Of a stretch of 15,732 nucleotides of DNA, positions 14,182 through 15,732 are shown in pieces. The notes under the pieces were generated by a model. That model was not told the DNA's origin. It made no database searches and worked only from the letters and a program-made list of their open reading frames with translations. Origin of the DNA: RUG563 sp045589355 (lineage in GTDB: Bacteria; Bacillota; Clostridia; Christensenellales; Aristaeellaceae); NCBI GenBank assembly GCA_045589355.1, contig JAZNOW010000049.1:1-15732 (forward strand), written 5' to 3'. The position numbers and the translations under genes are program-made. Position 1 is the stretch's first letter. Every line of letters begins with the position of its first letter.

Positions 14182-15732
14182 GTGGAAAAGTCTTGCAAGA
14201 AATTGATTAAATTATTTTTTGCCATGACGATGCTGGTCATGGTTTGTTGTTTTGCTGCAGGTGCTTGTGCCGAATGCAACCATGCCAACAGCAAAACGGT
14301 GTTGGCTAAGGCGCCTACCTGCTGCGAACGCGGCTACTACGCGCTGGAATGCCCTGATTGCAATACCACCCTCAATGAAAAGTATTGCTATGTTTCGGCC
14401 ACCGGCGATCATCAGGATACCAGTGTGTCGGTCACGAATCCTCTCTGCACGAAGGATGGCGTTGCCAAGACCTACTGCAACGTGTCCGGTAAATTGGTGA
14501 AGAGCGAAACCATTGACGCCCTGGGCCACAATATGAAATCCATTGGCGTTGATGATGCCACCTGCACCGAGCCCGGCCAGATCCACCTTCGCTGCATCCG
14601 CTGCCGTAAGGAAAGCACCGCCACCGGTGCGCCGGCTCTGGGCCATCAGATGAAGAAGATCGGCATGGTGCCTGCCGGCTGTGCCACCGAAGGCAACGAA
14701 ACGCTGGCCTGTCAGCGTCCCGATTGCGACTATACTGAAATCAACATCATCCCCGCACACGGCCACAAGATGAAGAATGTATCTGTGAGCGAGCCCACCT
14801 GCACGACCGGCGGATGCGTGAAAATGGCATGCGTGTACTGCGGTTTTGAAACGGAAACCCTGGGTGCCAAGCCTCTGGGCCATTCCTACAACATGATGTC
14901 CAATACCGCTGCTACCTGCGAAACGGCCGGCAAATCCGTAAAGACCTGCGGCGTGTGCGGCTATGAGGATATCACGGAGATTGCTCCTTTGGGCCATGAC
15001 ATGAAGCTGGTGGCTGAAGTGCTGGGCGATTGTGAAGCCGATGGCCTGAAAACCTATGAATGCCAGCGCTATGGCTGCGACCACAGCGAAAACAAAAAGG
15101 TTCCTGCCAAGGGCCACAAGATGAAGAATGTGTCCGTGAGCGAGCCCACCTGCACGGCCGGCGGATGCGTGAAAATGGCATGCGTATACTGCGGTCTGGA
15201 AACGGAAACCCTGGGTGCCAAGCCTCTGGGCCATTCCTACAACATGATGTCCAATACTGCTGCAACATGCGAGGAAGCCGGTGAATCCGTAAAGACCTGC
15301 GGCCGCTGCGGCTATGAGGATATCAAAGTTATTGATCCTTTGGGCCATGACATGAAGAAAGTGGCTGCCGTGCTGGGTGATTGCGTTAACGCTGGTTATG
15401 AAACCTATGAATGCCAGCGCTACGGCTGCGATCACAGTGAAACGGTGACCGTTCCGGCGCCCGGTCATTCCTTCAACATGATGTCCAATACCGCCGCCAC
15501 CTGCGAGGAAGCCGGTGAATCCGTAAAGACCTGCGGTGTGTGCGGCTATAAGGATATCAAAGTTATTGATCCTTTGGGCCATGACATGAAGAAAGTGGCT
15601 GCCGTGCTGGGTGATTGCGTGAACGCTGGTTATGAAACCTTTGAATGCCAGCGCTACGGCTGCGATCACAGCGAGAACGTGGCCGTTCCGGCGCCCGGTC
15701 ATTCCTTCAACATGATGTCCAATACCGCCGCC
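14182..15732 (+). CDS. Secreted Cys-rich tandem-repeat protein (3' end outside window)
   Basis: The frame is open from the GTG at 14182 to the window edge (517 codons). It has a ribosome binding site (GGAGGGAG, 14170-14177), a consensus promoter and a signal peptide: basic KSCKKLIK, a hydrophobic core to about residue 27, and cleavage likely after ACA at 30. The mature protein consists of modules of 38-40 residues that each end in GH (His at 116, 155, 195, 234, 272, 312, 351, 389, 429, 467, 507). Each has one Cys in a T/D/G-C turn, then a Cys pair. From residue 195, modules run A, B, C, A, B, C, B, C, B. A and B have C-x2-C, and C has C-x4-C (CQRYGC). Three Cys plus one His per module suggests zinc binding or disulfides. 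Similar 'ATC..G..C..CG...LGH' repeats occur in large Clostridia surface proteins of unknown role. No anchor is visible because the end is missing. Confidence 0.85.
   Translation, partial: MEKSCKKLIKLFFAMTMLVMVCCFAAGACAECNHANSKTVLAKAPTCCERGYYALECPDCNTTLNEKYCYVSATGDHQDTSVSVTNPLCTKDGVAKTYCNVSGKLVKSETIDALGHNMKSIGVDDATCTEPGQIHLRCIRCRKESTATGAPALGHQMKKIGMVPAGCATEGNETLACQRPDCDYTEINIIPAHGHKMKNVSVSEPTCTTGGCVKMACVYCGFETETLGAKPLGHSYNMMSNTAATCETAGKSVKTCGVCGYEDITEIAPLGHDMKLVAEVLGDCEADGLKTYECQRYGCDHSENKKVPAKGHKMKNVSVSEPTCTAGGCVKMACVYCGLETETLGAKPLGHSYNMMSNTAATCEEAGESVKTCGRCGYEDIKVIDPLGHDMKKVAAVLGDCVNAGYETYECQRYGCDHSETVTVPAPGHSFNMMSNTAATCEEAGESVKTCGVCGYKDIKVIDPLGHDMKKVAAVLGDCVNAGYETFECQRYGCDHSENVAVPAPGHSFNMMSNTAA
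14764..15732 (+). repeat. Nested tandem DNA repeats in the Cys-rich gene
   Basis: A 351-bp block (14764-15114, modules A-B-C) is duplicated from 15115. A 234-bp unit (modules B-C) then recurs at 15232-15465 and 15466-15699, and begins again at 15700. The copies are nearly identical at nucleotide level, especially the last two, which indicates recent tandem duplication. Confidence 0.88.

Noticed and set aside
14164..14184. Possible lipoprotein signal in the Cys-rich protein because of several Cys near the cleavage site
   Set aside because: The residues before the candidate Cys (AAGA-C) lack the Leu/Val at -3 of a good lipobox, whereas ACA followed by Glu is a better ordinary signal peptidase site.
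14212..15702. 496-residue open frame on the minus strand, rich in Gly, His and Ala repeats
   Set aside because: It is the antisense shadow of the Cys-rich repeat gene. The plus strand has the promoter, ribosome binding site, signal peptide and conserved Cys/His pattern; the minus frame has none of these, and its repetitiveness comes from the DNA repeats.

Overview
The window looks like a chromosomal segment of an anaerobic, Gram-positive Clostridia-type bacterium, probably a gut or rumen species. The signs are strong AGGAGG-type ribosome binding sites, some GTG starts, a class B sortase with a pilin-like substrate, TasA/camelysin-like secreted proteins, a secreted GH43 with carbohydrate-binding modules, and consensus sigma-A promoters. 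Most of it is fairly GC-rich, except one AT-rich gene (5915-6391). Finer taxonomy cannot be read from the sequence. No rRNA, tRNA, CRISPR array, transposase or phage gene was seen.

Left part (1-3620) is a cell-surface cluster. It holds the C-terminal part of a secreted protein with a TasA-like tail and a beta-helix-like region, then two tandem hairpins. A tight three-gene operon follows: a TasA/camelysin-like secreted protein, an FctA-like pilin with a SipW-type N-terminus and a PPDTG sorting motif, and a class B sortase. A terminator closes it.

Middle part (3646-10804) carries a NodB-like polysaccharide deacetylase with its own terminator and a ferritin-like protein with an unusual series of Glu/ExxH helices. 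Next is an AT-rich GNAT acetyltransferase on the minus strand between two hairpins. A second GNAT gene follows, joined to a secreted CBM-GH43-CBM6 xylan/arabinan enzyme and a terminator. A ZIP metal transporter is then paired with a TIM-barrel sugar isomerase/epimerase-like protein, ending in a bidirectional terminator.

Right part (10802-15732) has a cytoplasmic GH63-like (alpha/alpha)6 glycosidase transcribed divergently from an AraC-type regulator. The AT-rich spacer between them contains a consensus promoter and direct repeats, which suggests local control of the glycosidase. The regulator overlaps a low-molecular-weight protein tyrosine phosphatase. A consensus promoter on the phosphatase stop codon then leads into a secreted, cysteine-rich tandem-repeat protein that runs off the right edge.

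The most unusual items are the cysteine-rich repeat protein, whose modules follow an A-B-C-A-B-C-B-C-B order and alternate C-x2-C and C-x4-C, and the hybrid SipW-signal/sortase-motif pilin locus.
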